Shown piece by piece: positions 34,803 through 45,024 of a stretch of DNA of 64,000 nucleotides (position 1 is the stretch's first letter; every line of letters begins with the position of its first letter). The stretch is taken from NCBI RefSeq assembly GCF_005280585.1, contig NZ_SZVO01000005.1, positions 248,001-312,000 on the forward strand, read 5' to 3'. The position numbers were made by a program, and so were the translations under genes. The notes below the pieces were generated by a model. The model had not been told where the DNA came from. It worked only from the letters and a program-made list of their open reading frames with translations, and searched no databases. The stretch comes from Dyadobacter frigoris (GTDB lineage Bacteria; Bacteroidota; Bacteroidia; Cytophagales; Spirosomataceae).

Positions 34803-36836
34803 TTAAAATCCAATTCGACCTCTCCCATATCTCCCTCTATTCCCATCCGCATAGTGCCGAAGCTCTTCAAGTTCTTTTTCAAATCCACCCGACAGAATAG
34901 GGAAACGGCACCAGGAACGCGGATCAAGATTTAAATCATCCAAGTGAAAAGATGGCGCATAACGCTCACGTTTCCACTGATTCCGGCTCCATAATTTGAA
35001 AAAGCGTTCCGTCCAGCCTAGGATCTGAGATTCGGAATAAACATCTTTGTAACGAACTACGACGTTTTTGTAACAATCAACCGGCGATTTTTTATCACGT
35101 ATTGCTACTTTTTCCAACGCATCCAGAAAATCGTAAGGCATCAGATCGGCTTCATCCGTTTGGTTTAATTCCAATGGACGAAGTTCCGCTGTCGGCTGTA
35201 AGGAATTCACTTTTTTCAATCCCTCAATCCGGATGTGCTTTCCTTTTACTTCACAACCCACCGTTTCCAGCCAGCGCAGCCATTGGCGCAGATAATGTTT
35301 ATCAATTCCGGCAAGCGGACTGATACTTCCGGCCGTGTCGCCATCCATCGTCGCATAACCGACTGCGACTTCGGAACGGTTTGAAGTGGCCAAAAGTAAA
35401 TGATTTGACAAATTGGTAAGCAACCAGACACCCGGAGCACGAACTCTCGCCTGAATGTTCTGCAAAGCTATATCATCGGTTCGCCAGGACAATTGTCTGC
35501 CAATCTGTTCTTCGATCAAACTTTTATAGGTTTCAACCAGGCCGTTTATATTGATATTATAAAAAGTAGAACCAATAGATTCGGCAAGAGACTGTGCCGA
35601 TTCCAGCGTATCATTCGAGCTATTTTCTGTTCTCTGATAAATGTTATGTACCAAAGCAAGTGCCAAATCCTCCTCCGTTTTTGCCGAATGGATTTCCTTT
35701 ATGTAAGAAAGTTTTTCCTTGAAACGCTGCAAACCAATACTCTCATCAGCCAAACGAATCATCAAACCGCATAAGGCCGTACAAGCACAGGAATCTGCAC
35801 CCCCGGAAAGAGAAATTGTAAATCCGTTTGACCTACTTTTTCTCAGATAATCAAAAAGCCCGAGCGACACAGCACGTGCAAATTCTTCTTCTTTCAACGC
35901 ACCTCCTTTCTCAAAAGCTTCCAATTCCGCTATTTGCTGCGGCACAGGATCGATTTCCGGAAAATCAAAACGAGCTGACACGCGCCAGGTTTTATCTTTT
36001 ATTGACGAAGAGATTTTATTTTGAAGCTGATTTAAACGGGTATTGTCAGTATCAACAACAGCTGTAATGATCAAATGATCTTCATAACTGAAACGATCAC
36101 TGGTAACCAGCATTTCACCATTGGAAGCAATCATCGCATCGCCATCATAAATAGCTCTTCCGGCTTCATTTCCTAATAAATTGGTATAAATATAACTGCA
36201 ACCAAAAGATCTGGAACCGTCCAGAACAAGTCTTTCACGAGTCATAAATTTATGGAAAGCAAAGTGACTTGCACTTGGATTCAGAATAATATCAACACCT
36301 CTTTCGTAATGACGACGGCCCGGACGGTTGGAAACCCAGGCATCTTCACAAATTTCAAACCCGATCCTTACGCCTGAAAGATCAAAAATAATATCGCCAA
36401 TTGGATATAACATTTGGTCGATTTCGATACTTTCTACCAAACCGGCCGGCCAGGGACGAAACCAGCGGGCTTCGTAATGAATTCCGTTATTAGCCAGATT
36501 TTGCTTGCAATAAAAACCAATAATCTGTTTGTTCGCAATCAGACAAGCCGTGTTATACAAACTGTTGTTATGACGGACCGGCAAACCTACCGCAACAATA
36601 ATTCCAGCTGTTTCACTTACAATCTCATGCAGACATTTCAGTGCTTGTTCCGCCAGATCTGCTGCGAAAAAATAGTCTTCACAACCATAACCGGATATGC
36701 ATAATTCAGGCAAACAAATCAGGCTTACATCCTGCTTTTTGGCCTCTCCAATCGCCTGAATAATATGTTTCGTATTGGATTCCCACGCCATCGGTGTCTG
36801 ATTTACTACACCTGAAGCTACTTTTATAAATGACAT
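34803..36836 (-). CDS. nadE: glutamine-dependent NAD synthetase NadE
   Basis: A 677-residue two-domain enzyme that amidates nicotinic acid adenine dinucleotide to NAD using glutamine. The N-terminal nitrilase-type glutaminase has SLICLPELCISGYG (Glu), YCKQNLAN (Lys) and FEICEDAW (nucleophilic Cys about residue 178). The C-terminal synthetase has the P-loop ISLSGGADSCA (about 343-353), ATSNRSEVAVGYAT and GIDKHYLRQWLRWL. Length agrees with the long eukaryote/actinobacterial-type NadE found in Bacteroidota. Monocistronic, convergent with the upstream gene. Confidence 0.96.
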   Translation of the reverse strand: MSFIKVASGVVNQTPMAWESNTKHIIQAIGEAKKQDVSLICLPELCISGYGCEDYFFAADLAEQALKCLHEIVSETAGIIVAVGLPVRHNNSLYNTACLIANKQIIGFYCKQNLANNGIHYEARWFRPWPAGLVESIEIDQMLYPIGDIIFDLSGVRIGFEICEDAWVSNRPGRRHYERGVDIILNPSASHFAFHKFMTRERLVLDGSRSFGCSYIYTNLLGNEAGRAIYDGDAMIASNGEMLVTSDRFSYEDHLIITAVVDTDNTRLNQLQNKISSSIKDKTWRVSARFDFPEIDPVPQQIAELEAFEKGGALKEEEFARAVSLGLFDYLRKSRSNGFTISLSGGADSCACTALCGLMIRLADESIGLQRFKEKLSYIKEIHSAKTEEDLALALVHNIYQRTENSSNDTLESAQSLAESIGSTFYNININGLVETYKSLIEEQIGRQLSWRTDDIALQNIQARVRAPGVWLLTNLSNHLLLATSNRSEVAVGYATMDGDTAGSISPLAGIDKHYLRQWLRWLETVGCEVKGKHIRIEGLKKVNSLQPTAELRPLELNQTDEADLMPYDFLDALEKVAIRDKKSPVDCYKNVVVRYKDVYSESQILGWTERFFKLWSRNQWKRERYAPSFHLDDLNLDPRSWCRFPILSGGFEKELEELRHYADGNRGRYGRGRIGF

Positions 36837-37053
36837 AATTATTAATCCGGTTTGTGGTCTGCAATTTGGGCTTTACAATTCTAATTGTCTGCCAACATAA
36901 CAAAAAAAAGATAAGAAGAATTAAATCAACCGTAATGAATAAAAAAAATGGAAAATAGGGCCAGCCATTTGATATAAATAATTATAACAAATAGAATAAT
37001 AATTACAAAATGTTTATTTTTATAACCGTTAATTTCACTAACCTTTAACACTT

Positions 37054-37692
37054 ATGAAACAGTCACTATGTTTACTTTACATTTTGTTTTTTTTGAGTGT
37101 AACGCTTTCGTGCACTAACGAAAAACCAGAACTAAAAAAAACAGCATTAACAAAGGAGGAAGTCCTTAATTTAATTCAGTCGCAAATCCTTTACGTTACC
37201 AAAATTGAAAGAAAAGCCGGCAATGAAACCGTTGATTTAACAAATTTGCCCGAATTTGACCTCTACCGGAAAAGTGTGTTTTTTACTTTTCGACAAGGAT
37301 ATATTCTTATTTTATCGGGGAGTGAAATACCAAATACTAAATATCCTGCGTCAGCAAAAACGTTTTCTTTCTCAATTAAAATTCCACTGCCTTTAAACCT
37401 CGAATATTATTGGGACGACGCAGCCGGAACTGTTGTTACAAAGAGCAATGTAGGATCAAGTACCATTCCTATCCCGTTTGAGAACCCTGCAAAACTTGAT
37501 CTGGCAAGTATTATTAGCTATACCACACTCGAAGCAGCCCAGGTCGCTTCCACACCACCCAGTCTAAAATTTACGGTGGATCTCACAGATCCAAAACTTG
37601 GCCCGGTAACTTACTCATATACTTTGAAACCGGTTTGGTCATATGAAAAAGCTGGTGACGTGCCAAACTATTATAACTTCGTGGTGTTTTAG
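37054..37692 (+). CDS. hypothetical lipoprotein
   Basis: A 212-residue protein with a lipoprotein signal (hydrophobic LLYILFFLSVTLSC, Cys about residue 20). The rest has no motif I recognise; it looks beta-rich and neutral. It ends before a strong hairpin terminator at 37749. No functional link to its neighbours (NAD synthetase upstream, permease downstream) is evident. Confidence 0.65.
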   Translation: MKQSLCLLYILFFLSVTLSCTNEKPELKKTALTKEEVLNLIQSQILYVTKIERKAGNETVDLTNLPEFDLYRKSVFFTFRQGYILILSGSEIPNTKYPASAKTFSFSIKIPLPLNLEYYWDDAAGTVVTKSNVGSSTIPIPFENPAKLDLASIISYTTLEAAQVASTPPSLKFTVDLTDPKLGPVTYSYTLKPVWSYEKAGDVPNYYNFVVF

Positions 37693-37748
37693 ATAAAAAT
37701 TGCTTTTTTGATAATCTTGAAATAAAATACTGTATTGAAGAAAAATGA

Positions 37749-37776
37749 GATCAGCCAACAACGGCTGATCTTTTTT
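37749..37776 (+). terminator. terminator after the hypothetical lipoprotein gene
   Basis: Perfect stem GATCAGCC / GGCTGATC around a short loop, followed by TTTTTT. Confidence 0.9.
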
Positions 37777-37831
37777 GTTAAAAACCTGTAAAATCAATTT
37801 TATTTTCAATACAAAAAGTTACCGATCATCG

Positions 37832-39139
37832 ATGCCGTTTTCATCACGCTATATTTTTTTACCTACTTTTGCAGATACATACATTTTAACCAGTCCGATT
37901 TCTTTGCAATTTCCTTCTTTTATCGCCAAACGCATCCGGAATAATGAAGCCGGTTCATTTTCAGCAACGGTTTCACGTATTGGCGTGGCCAGTATTGCTA
38001 TTGGCGTTGCAGTCGGCATTATATCTTTCGCAGTTTTAATCGGTTTTAAGAAAACCATTCAGGAAAAAGTTTTCCTTTTTGGAGCCCATATTAACATCAC
38101 CGCTTTCGCGCAGGGAAATACCTACGAAGAAGGTGCAATGAATATAAAAAATCCCGTTTCTGACGCCTTGAAAACAATGCCGGAAATAAGTCACTGGCAG
38201 GCAGTGGCTCATAAATCCGGAATTTTAAAAACCCCCGACGAAATAAAAGGAGTGGTTTTAAAAGGTGTGGGAAAAGATTATGACTGGAGTCTTTTCAAAA
38301 CTTCATTAATCGAAGGAAGATTAATTGGCTCAAAAGATTCATCTTCCATCAAATATGGTTATTCTTCCGAAATACTGATCAGCCGGAAAATTGCCTCGCA
38401 GCTTAGATTAAAACCAGGCGATGAAGTAATTATGTATTCTTTACAGGATCCGCCAAGACCCAGAAAACTCACGGTTACAGGAATTTACGATACGCAAATG
38501 GAAGAATTTGATGATCGGCTGGTCATTGGTGATCTTAGACTGGTTCAGCGGCTAAATGGCTGGGGTGCAGATTCTATTGGTACTTATGAGATTTATTTAA
38601 AGGATTTTAAACAGCTTGATCAGGTTGCTCTTGAACTAAAAAAAATACTCCCTCCTGCCGTATATCTTCAAAAGGTTACAGATACATTCCGTCAATTATT
38701 TGACTGGTTATATTTGCTGGACAAGAACACGGCTGTTTTTCTGACACTGATTTTATTCGTGGCCTGCTTTAATATGATCTCTATTTTATTGGTCATGATC
38801 ATGGAAAGAACGCCTTTAATCGGACTTTTGAAAACACTGGGAAGTCCTAATAAACAAATCAGATTGGTATTTCTACGCGTTGGATTGTATATGGTTCGAC
38901 AGGGATTACTGATCGGAAACATTGCCGGGCTGGCTTTTTGCTGGTTGCAACATCAGTTTAAAATCATTCCGCTAGATCCGGTCAACTACAATATGGATAC
39001 CGTCCCGATTGTTTTCGACTGGCCCACTTTTCTTTTGATCAATGTAACAACAATCATCGTTTCTGCATTAATCCTGATGATTCCAACGCTGATAATCACA
39101 AGAATCCAGCCCATAAAAGCGCTTCTCTTCAAGAAATAA
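37832..39139 (+). CDS. ABC transporter permease, LolC/LolE (FtsX-MacB) type
   Basis: About 435 residues from the ATG at 37832. A first transmembrane helix (ASIAIGVAVGIISFAVLIGF) is followed by a periplasmic MacB-PCD-like domain of about 230 residues, then an FtsX domain with three helices (VFLTLILFVACFNMISILLVMIM, LYMVRQGLLIGNIAGLAFCW, FLLINVTTIIVSALILMI). The layout is that of LolC/E lipoprotein-release permeases. The upstream start is uncertain: the typical family start is close to the PSFIAKRI segment, so a later start (a TTG near 37907) is possible. No ATPase gene is adjacent. Confidence 0.85.
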   Translation: MPFSSRYIFLPTFADTYILTSPISLQFPSFIAKRIRNNEAGSFSATVSRIGVASIAIGVAVGIISFAVLIGFKKTIQEKVFLFGAHINITAFAQGNTYEEGAMNIKNPVSDALKTMPEISHWQAVAHKSGILKTPDEIKGVVLKGVGKDYDWSLFKTSLIEGRLIGSKDSSSIKYGYSSEILISRKIASQLRLKPGDEVIMYSLQDPPRPRKLTVTGIYDTQMEEFDDRLVIGDLRLVQRLNGWGADSIGTYEIYLKDFKQLDQVALELKKILPPAVYLQKVTDTFRQLFDWLYLLDKNTAVFLTLILFVACFNMISILLVMIMERTPLIGLLKTLGSPNKQIRLVFLRVGLYMVRQGLLIGNIAGLAFCWLQHQFKIIPLDPVNYNMDTVPIVFDWPTFLLINVTTIIVSALILMIPTLIITRIQPIKALLFKK

Positions 39140-39142
39140 AGG

Positions 39143-39252
39143 TAGGTTACACAGAGAACCACGGAGGTAAAAAGAGGGACACAGAGTTATTTTTGACTAA
39201 AATAAAAACTCTGTGTCCCTCTCATTTTCTCCGTGGTTCTCTGTGTAACCTA
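39143..39252. repeat. 110-bp composite palindrome
   Basis: Perfect 24-base outer arms at 39143-39166 and 39229-39252 (core ACACAGAGAACCACGG) and perfect 16-base inner arms at 39173-39188 and 39207-39222 (core AGGGACACAGAG), with nearly symmetrical spacers. This is a MITE-like or REP-like element between two convergent genes, and could act as a bidirectional terminator. Confidence 0.92.
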
Positions 39253-39257
39253 AAAAA

Positions 39258-40421
39258 TCACCAGACAACCTTATTCAATAACTCAGCCGCCCTCAAAAGT
39301 GTGTCATCGTTTTTGGCGAAGCAGAATCTTAGTACCCGAAAATTAGTTTCTTCACCATAAAATGCAGAAAGCGGGATCGAGGCAACGCCTCCTTCTTTTG
39401 TCAATCTTTCAGCCAAAACCAGATCATGTTCTTCCGACAGATTTTTGTACGATACATTTTGGAAAAAGCTGCCTTCTGATGGTTTCAGAACAAATCCTAT
39501 GTCTTTTATCGCTTCATTGAAAATATTTCTTTTACTCTCATAAAAAGCGGAAAGGCTTAGATAATGATCCGGTTCTTTTAGAAATTCCGCAATGGCAAAC
39601 TGAAATGGCGTGATCACACTGAACACCATAAACTGGTGTATTTTCCGAAATTCGGTAGTAAATTCCTTAGGCGCCAGGCAATAGCCAACTTTCCAGCCCG
39701 TAACATGAAATGTTTTTCCAAAGGAGCCGCATAAAAACGTTCTGGACGCCAATGAAGGAATTGATGCAGCGGAAACGTGTCTTAAATCATCAAAAATAAT
39801 ATATTCATAAACCTCATCGCTGATCACAAAAAGGCTGTTTTTCTCGGCTAAGAAATCCAGTTGTTTTAAATCTGATTCAGTCCAGACTTTTCCCGTCGGA
39901 TTGTGTGGTGTGTTGATAATAATCGCTTTGGTCTTTTCTGTCACTTTTGAATTAACAATTTCCCAGTCGATATATTCATATTGCGGATCCAGCGTTACAA
40001 AAACAGGTATTCCACCATTCATTTCAATGGCCGGAACGTAACTGTCATAAGCCGGTTCAAAAACAATAACTTCGTCTCCCGGATTTACAACCGTAGAAAT
40101 TGCCACATAAAGTGCTTCCGTTGCACCGCTTGTAATTGTAATTTCAGTTTCAGGATGATACTCTGTTTTCGTAGCAGCAAAAACCTTTTGTGAAATCCCC
40201 TCCCTTAGCGCCATCACACCTGCCATCGGTGCATATTGATTTTTTCCCCGACGGATATATTTGTCAACCAGCTTTTGCAAATCCGGTGAACAATCAAATT
40301 CAGGAAAACCCTGCGCCAAATTTATTGCCTTATAGTCCTCGGCAAGTTTGGACATGCGGGTAAAAATGGTAGTACCGACTTTGGGCAACTTCGACTGAAT
40401 TGCTGATGTAGCGGAAGGCAT
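39258..40421 (-). CDS. pyridoxal-phosphate aminotransferase, class I/II (methionine/kynurenine type)
   Basis: A 387-residue fold-type I aminotransferase. Motifs: NLAQGFPEFDC (substrate/Arg region), TSGATEALYVAI, NTPHNPTGKVW, SDEVYEYIIFD and the PLP lysine in GSFGKTFHVTGWKVGYC (about 236-252). The sequence is closest to the YbdL/kynurenine-type group that prefers methionine and aromatic substrates. I chose the ATG at 40421 (MPSATSAIQ), since upstream residues do not match the family. It may serve the methionine salvage pathway, though metE is 24 kb away. Confidence 0.9.
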   Translation of the reverse strand: MPSATSAIQSKLPKVGTTIFTRMSKLAEDYKAINLAQGFPEFDCSPDLQKLVDKYIRRGKNQYAPMAGVMALREGISQKVFAATKTEYHPETEITITSGATEALYVAISTVVNPGDEVIVFEPAYDSYVPAIEMNGGIPVFVTLDPQYEYIDWEIVNSKVTEKTKAIIINTPHNPTGKVWTESDLKQLDFLAEKNSLFVISDEVYEYIIFDDLRHVSAASIPSLASRTFLCGSFGKTFHVTGWKVGYCLAPKEFTTEFRKIHQFMVFSVITPFQFAIAEFLKEPDHYLSLSAFYESKRNIFNEAIKDIGFVLKPSEGSFFQNVSYKNLSEEHDLVLAERLTKEGGVASIPLSAFYGEETNFRVLRFCFAKNDDTLLRAAELLNKVVW

Positions 40422-40524
40422 AAATGGATGGCAGATTAATTGAAAACAGCACCGGTAACCCGGATGATTCAAATATAATTGAAACAGCCAGACCGCCGGT
40501 GCCGGAGGATATATTTTAATGACT

Positions 40525-41142
40525 TTATTTTTTCTCTTTCCAGTGATAAACGGATTTCAATAATTCTTTACGATCAGGTGTTCCGTCAAAATTTTCATCT
40601 ACAAAAACATAAGATACTTTTCTGTCTTTCCCGATCACGAATAGTGAAGGAGTAAAAACTTCTTCCGAAATTCCGGCAATACGATCCCAGATAGGCGAAG
40701 TTTCAGAATAAACTCCGTACGATCTTGCTACGTTAAAATCCTTATCGTGAATAATCGTAAAGTCGAGATTCAGCTTTTTTGAAATCCGCGAGATTTCCTT
40801 TGGAGATTCGTTGGTTAAAACCAAAAGTTGTCCTCCAAAAGCTTCAATCTGCGGAGCCAGCTCCTGCAAAGCTGCCAAATGTTTCGGTGCGTAACTTCCC
40901 CAGCATGGACAATAGAAACTCAAAACAAGTGGATTATAAGCAATCAGTTCCATTAGGGATTTGGAATCATCTGCAACAGAAAATCCCGAGACGGAAGTTA
41001 CCTGCACGCCGTCTGCTGATTTAAGATAAAAGATTGGAGCAAAATCGCCGGTTTTTAATTCTTCCGTACGCTCATCCAATTCTCTTTCTTTTAGCTGAAT
41101 GGTAGAAATATTCCCCAGTTCATCTTCGATTTCGTAATACAT
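40525..41142 (-). CDS. peroxiredoxin-like / AhpC-TSA family protein
   Basis: A 205-residue thioredoxin-fold protein (soluble, no signal). The active-site segment LVLSFYCPCWGSYAP (about residues 74-88) contains a CPC-type motif, with the peroxidatic Cys position as in peroxiredoxin-like proteins; a helix EISRISKKLNLDF follows, then the conserved TPSLFVIGKDRKVSYVF strand pair. It probably reduces peroxides with a thiol partner. I start at 41142 (MYYEIEDE), since residues further up resemble noncoding sequence. It is separated from the aminotransferase by about 100 bases. Confidence 0.8.
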   Translation of the reverse strand: MYYEIEDELGNISTIQLKERELDERTEELKTGDFAPIFYLKSADGVQVTSVSGFSVADDSKSLMELIAYNPLVLSFYCPCWGSYAPKHLAALQELAPQIEAFGGQLLVLTNESPKEISRISKKLNLDFTIIHDKDFNVARSYGVYSETSPIWDRIAGISEEVFTPSLFVIGKDRKVSYVFVDENFDGTPDRKELLKSVYHWKEKK

Positions 41143-41338
41143 AATCGTTAGGGTTGTATACCTGTTTGAGTTTCTAAGCACAAATATATTATTAATCTAT
41201 TTAATCTACAATATTAATAGACTTTTAATTTGTAAAGTTTTTTTCTAGTAGAAAGAAGAAGCATCTTTGTTTACTTACTATTATAAGCATTGGCACATGT
41301 TTGTAACCAGACATACCCTTTGATTTGACCCGACTATT

Positions 41339-43486
41339 ATGAAACGTAAATTTCTGCTACTCTCATTTTTCGTTTTTTATCTTTCATTTTCAAGTTATTG
41401 CCAGTCCGTAAACTGGCGGGAAATCTATCCGGGTGTCTGGAAGGGTGTTGTAGGTAAACCTGATGTTTATAACCTATTAAATGCCGCAGATGTCCAGCCA
41501 TCATCTGCACTTCAAAAGTTACAAAAGGCCACTTTTCCGCTTAATAATTCGAGTATAGTTGTTGAAGTAAAAAATGGAAAAACCTATTTACGTTTTCCTT
41601 TGGAACGGAATGAACAGCTTTATGGCTTTGGCTTGAATTTCCAGACAGTGCACCAGCGTGGCAGAATTATGCAGCTTCATGTCGATCATTATGGAAAGTC
41701 TGATAACGGTCGAACCCATGCTCCTACCCCTTTTTATATTTCTTCTCTGGGTTATGGCGTTTTTGTAAATTCTGCAAAATATATTGATGTTTACGCAGGT
41801 TCTTCGGTCAGGAAAGACAGCAAAAATCCACCGGAAGTACAGGACCGCAATACGGATGATACATGGAGCGCGCATCCATATTCAGACGCAGTAGAAATGC
41901 TGGTTCCGGCAGAAGGGATTGAAATGTACGTATTTGCAGGTCCAAAACCAGTGAATGTGATCGAGCGGTTTAATTTGCTTGGCGGCGGCGGTTGTCTGCC
42001 TCCAAGATGGGGATTAGGATTTACACAGCGTGTAAATCGTTTATATACCGACGCACAGGTAAAAGCCGAAGCCAAAGCTTTTTCTGATAAAGGTTTCCCG
42101 CTGGATTTTATCGGACTGGAACCGGGTTGGCAAAGTAAATCCTATCCCTGTACGTTTGAATGGGATAAAACACGTTTCCCGGATCCTGAGAAATTTGTAA
42201 AAGAAATGGATGAAGTGGGTGTAAAAATCAATTTATGGACCAATCCCTACGTATCACCGGATGCTGAAATTTATTCAAAAATAAAACCTTTCACAGGTTC
42301 GCACACCGTTTGGAATGGTATCGTGCCAGATCTTTCGATGCCGGAAGCCAGAAAAATTTTATTTGATCAGTTTGAAAAAGAACACGTCAAAATTGGAGTG
42401 AGCGGTTATAAAATAGACGAGGTCGATGGTTTCGATTCTTACGTTTGGCCTGATGTCGCTACTTTTCCTTCCGGGCATACCGCAGAACAAATGCGCCAGA
42501 CTTACGGATTGCTTGTCCAGAAATATTCTTATGAAATGTTCAGGAAAAATAATCGCCGGACTTACAGTTTGGTCCGTGGTTCCAACGCGGGCGGTTCTTC
42601 CTTTCCTTATGTGATTTACAACGACAATTACAGCCATGAGGATTTTATTACAGCCTTGATTAACAGCGGTTATGCCGGTGTGCTGTGGACACCTGAAGTA
42701 CGTGCATCAAAAACGAGTGAAGAGTGGCTGAGAAGATTTCAGACCGTTTGTTTTTCTCCAATGGCAATGATCAACGCATGGGCGAGCAGCACGCAGCCCT
42801 GGACTTTCCCGGAAGTAGCAGAGCAGGTAAAAGAAGTGGCGCAGCTTCGAATGCGGATGATGCCTTACTGGTATTCCACTTTTGCAAAATATCATTATGA
42901 AGGAACGCCGCCTTTTCGCGGAATGAGTTTGGAAGAAGGGTTTGGAAGTGATTTGACAAAAGAAAAAACTACGGCAAATCTGGAAGAAAATCCATACGAA
43001 GAAGCTACTTCAAAAGAAGTAAAAGATCAATATATGGCTGGGGAATATTTGCTGGTGGCACCGATGTTTACAGGCCAGACGTCAAGAAAAGTAATCTTGC
43101 CAAAAGGAAAATGGTATGATTTCTACAACGGAAATTTTGTTGGCGACGGTCAGGTTATTACCATCACACCGGGACTTGCCAAAATTCCTGTTTTTGTAAA
43201 AGAAGGAGGAATTATTCCTATGATGCCACCTCTGTTACATGCACCAAAAGCTGGCGAAAAAGTAGATCTGGAAATTCGTGTTTATGGTAAAAAACCTGCC
43301 GTTTCAAGATTATATGATGATGACGGTGAAACATTCGCTTACGAAAAAGATCAGTATTCCTGGCGTGATTTGATAGTAGAAGAAAAAAATGGCGTTTTAA
43401 AAGGGCATATTTCAGAGCCAGAAAGTGGAAAACCAAACTCGATCGGAAGGATAAAATGGCACTTTATTACCAAATCGATCAAATAA
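41339..43486 (+). CDS. GH31 family glycoside hydrolase (alpha-glucosidase/xylosidase type), exported
   Basis: A 715-residue enzyme with an N-terminal signal (hydrophobic LLLSFFVFYLSFSSYC). After an N-terminal beta domain comes the barrel: LGFTQRVN, then the nucleophile in GYKIDEVDGFDSYVWPD (about 358-374), and YVIYNDNYSH with the acid/base Asp (about 422-431). GH31 retaining enzymes release alpha-glucose or alpha-xylose, for example from xyloglucan oligosaccharides; specificity here is uncertain. The stop overlaps the convergent NUDIX gene by 8 bases. Confidence 0.93.
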   Translation: MKRKFLLLSFFVFYLSFSSYCQSVNWREIYPGVWKGVVGKPDVYNLLNAADVQPSSALQKLQKATFPLNNSSIVVEVKNGKTYLRFPLERNEQLYGFGLNFQTVHQRGRIMQLHVDHYGKSDNGRTHAPTPFYISSLGYGVFVNSAKYIDVYAGSSVRKDSKNPPEVQDRNTDDTWSAHPYSDAVEMLVPAEGIEMYVFAGPKPVNVIERFNLLGGGGCLPPRWGLGFTQRVNRLYTDAQVKAEAKAFSDKGFPLDFIGLEPGWQSKSYPCTFEWDKTRFPDPEKFVKEMDEVGVKINLWTNPYVSPDAEIYSKIKPFTGSHTVWNGIVPDLSMPEARKILFDQFEKEHVKIGVSGYKIDEVDGFDSYVWPDVATFPSGHTAEQMRQTYGLLVQKYSYEMFRKNNRRTYSLVRGSNAGGSSFPYVIYNDNYSHEDFITALINSGYAGVLWTPEVRASKTSEEWLRRFQTVCFSPMAMINAWASSTQPWTFPEVAEQVKEVAQLRMRMMPYWYSTFAKYHYEGTPPFRGMSLEEGFGSDLTKEKTTANLEENPYEEATSKEVKDQYMAGEYLLVAPMFTGQTSRKVILPKGKWYDFYNGNFVGDGQVITITPGLAKIPVFVKEGGIIPMMPPLLHAPKAGEKVDLEIRVYGKKPAVSRLYDDDGETFAYEKDQYSWRDLIVEEKNGVLKGHISEPESGKPNSIGRIKWHFITKSIK

Positions 43487-43970
43487 CATTCAGATTTTTA
43501 AAATTTAGCGTGATATGCTGGATCGACGAAGTATTAAGTAGTAAATCTTTGGTAATAAATTCCGGATAAATGCTTTCGGGATTTATATTGTCAATTTCTC
43601 TCCAATGAAATAGCAGTTCTGTTTCGTCTTCTTTTATGATAAAATCATCCTGATTTTGAAGATCCGTGATTTCCATCTGATAATAAAATCCAATTTCATG
43701 ATGTTTGATATCGTTGTATTCAAAGAAGTTTTCAACAATCCAAAGAAGATTACCGACGCTAATTGTTTTGCCAATTTCTTCCAGCATTTCACGTAAAAGC
43801 GTTTCTCTGGAAAATTCAAACATATCAACCCGTCCGCCCGGAAGACTCCAAAAATTATCAGTTAGCGTTTTGTGCAGAAGTAATTTTCCATCATGAATAG
43901 CGACGCCAGCTACCCGGAAGTTAAAAAGTGCGTTTTCAACAGGAAGACAAATCGCCGAAGAACCGTTCAT
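43479..43970 (-). CDS. NUDIX hydrolase
   Basis: A 163-residue protein with a full Nudix box GRVDMFE...RETLLREMLEEIG (about residues 46-68; GX5EX7REUXEEXG). It would hydrolyse a nucleoside diphosphate linked to another group. It starts 13 bases after the LacI-family gene on the same strand and ends overlapping the convergent GH31 gene, so it probably shares a transcript with lacI-type regulator. Substrate unknown. Confidence 0.88.
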   Translation of the reverse strand: MNGSSAICLPVENALFNFRVAGVAIHDGKLLLHKTLTDNFWSLPGGRVDMFEFSRETLLREMLEEIGKTISVGNLLWIVENFFEYNDIKHHEIGFYYQMEITDLQNQDDFIIKEDETELLFHWREIDNINPESIYPEFITKDLLLNTSSIQHITLNFKNLNVI

Positions 43971-43983
43971 GAATTATTTTACA

Positions 43984-45024
43984 CTAGGAGACATTTACTA
44001 TTTTCCCGGCAGTAGATTCCCGGATGATCAGAGAAGTTTTCAATGATCTGCTTTCAAAAATAGTAGGTTTTTTAGGATGTTCAATCAGTTTGATCAAAAG
44101 CTCCGTAGCCTGATTTCCCATATCCATGGCAGGCTGAACGACGGCCGTTAGTGGTGGATTAAGTAATTCGGCAACACCAATATTTGTAAAACCCACAATA
44201 GCGATTTCATCAGGAATCCGGATATGTTTTCGGTGTAAAACAGAAAGACAACCAGTCGTGATCCTGTCGCTGGCCGTGAAAATTGCATCCGGAACTTCAT
44301 CCATATCCAGCAATTCCTGCACAGCGGCTTCATTTTCACTTACTACCATACCGCCGTGATGGCAATATTTCACATAAGATTCATCAAAAGGAATTCCGTT
44401 ATCTTCCAATGCTTTTTTATAACCCGCAAGCCGTTCCATCGTGATCGACAAATAGATCGGACTGGTAATATGCGCTATTTTTCTTTTTCCTGTTTTGATC
44501 AAATGTTCCGTAGCCTGATAACTTCCCCCAAAATTATCAGCAACGATCTTATGTGTTTCTACTTTTTTAGGAACCCGGTCGAAGAAAACAATTGGAAGTC
44601 CTTTATCCAGTAATTCCTCAAAATGGCTTATATCCGTCGTCAAACTTGACAACGAAACCAGTAAACCATCTACTTTTCTGGAAACGAGATAATTTGTGTT
44701 GGCAACTTCCCGCTCATATGACTCATGACTTTGAAAAATCACAACATGGTAGCCCATATTGTATGCGATGGATTCAATGCCATTGATAAGCTGAGAGAAA
44801 AAGTTATTGGCAATTTCAGGAAGGATAACACCGATGGATTTGCTTTTACTATCCCGCAAACTTAATGCAATTGGATTAGGCCGGTAATTCATTTTCTCGG
44901 CATATTCCAAAACGAGTTTTTTGGTTTCAGTATTGATCTCATAACTATTCCGCAACGCACGGGAAACCGTCGAAGTGGATAAATTTAAGGCCCGGGCAAT
45001 ATCTTTTATGGTAATCGTTTCCAA
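43984..45024 (-). CDS. LacI-family transcriptional regulator
   Basis: A 346-residue repressor: HTH domain at the N-terminus (TIKDIARALNLSTSTVSRALRNS, about 3-25, with the hinge RPNPIALSLRDSKSKSIGVILPEIANNFFSQL), followed by a periplasmic-binding-like effector domain (DGLLVSLSS, FFDRVPK, HLIKTGKRKIAHI, AIFTASDRITTGCL, AIVGFTNIGVAELLNPPLTAV). It is divergent from kduD, and a repeated 25-bp site lies in that gap and in front of the kdgF operon, so it probably represses the uronate genes until a uronate-pathway intermediate is bound. Confidence 0.92.
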   Translation of the reverse strand: METITIKDIARALNLSTSTVSRALRNSYEINTETKKLVLEYAEKMNYRPNPIALSLRDSKSKSIGVILPEIANNFFSQLINGIESIAYNMGYHVVIFQSHESYEREVANTNYLVSRKVDGLLVSLSSLTTDISHFEELLDKGLPIVFFDRVPKKVETHKIVADNFGGSYQATEHLIKTGKRKIAHITSPIYLSITMERLAGYKKALEDNGIPFDESYVKYCHHGGMVVSENEAAVQELLDMDEVPDAIFTASDRITTGCLSVLHRKHIRIPDEIAIVGFTNIGVAELLNPPLTAVVQPAMDMGNQATELLIKLIEHPKKPTIFESRSLKTSLIIRESTAGKIVNVS

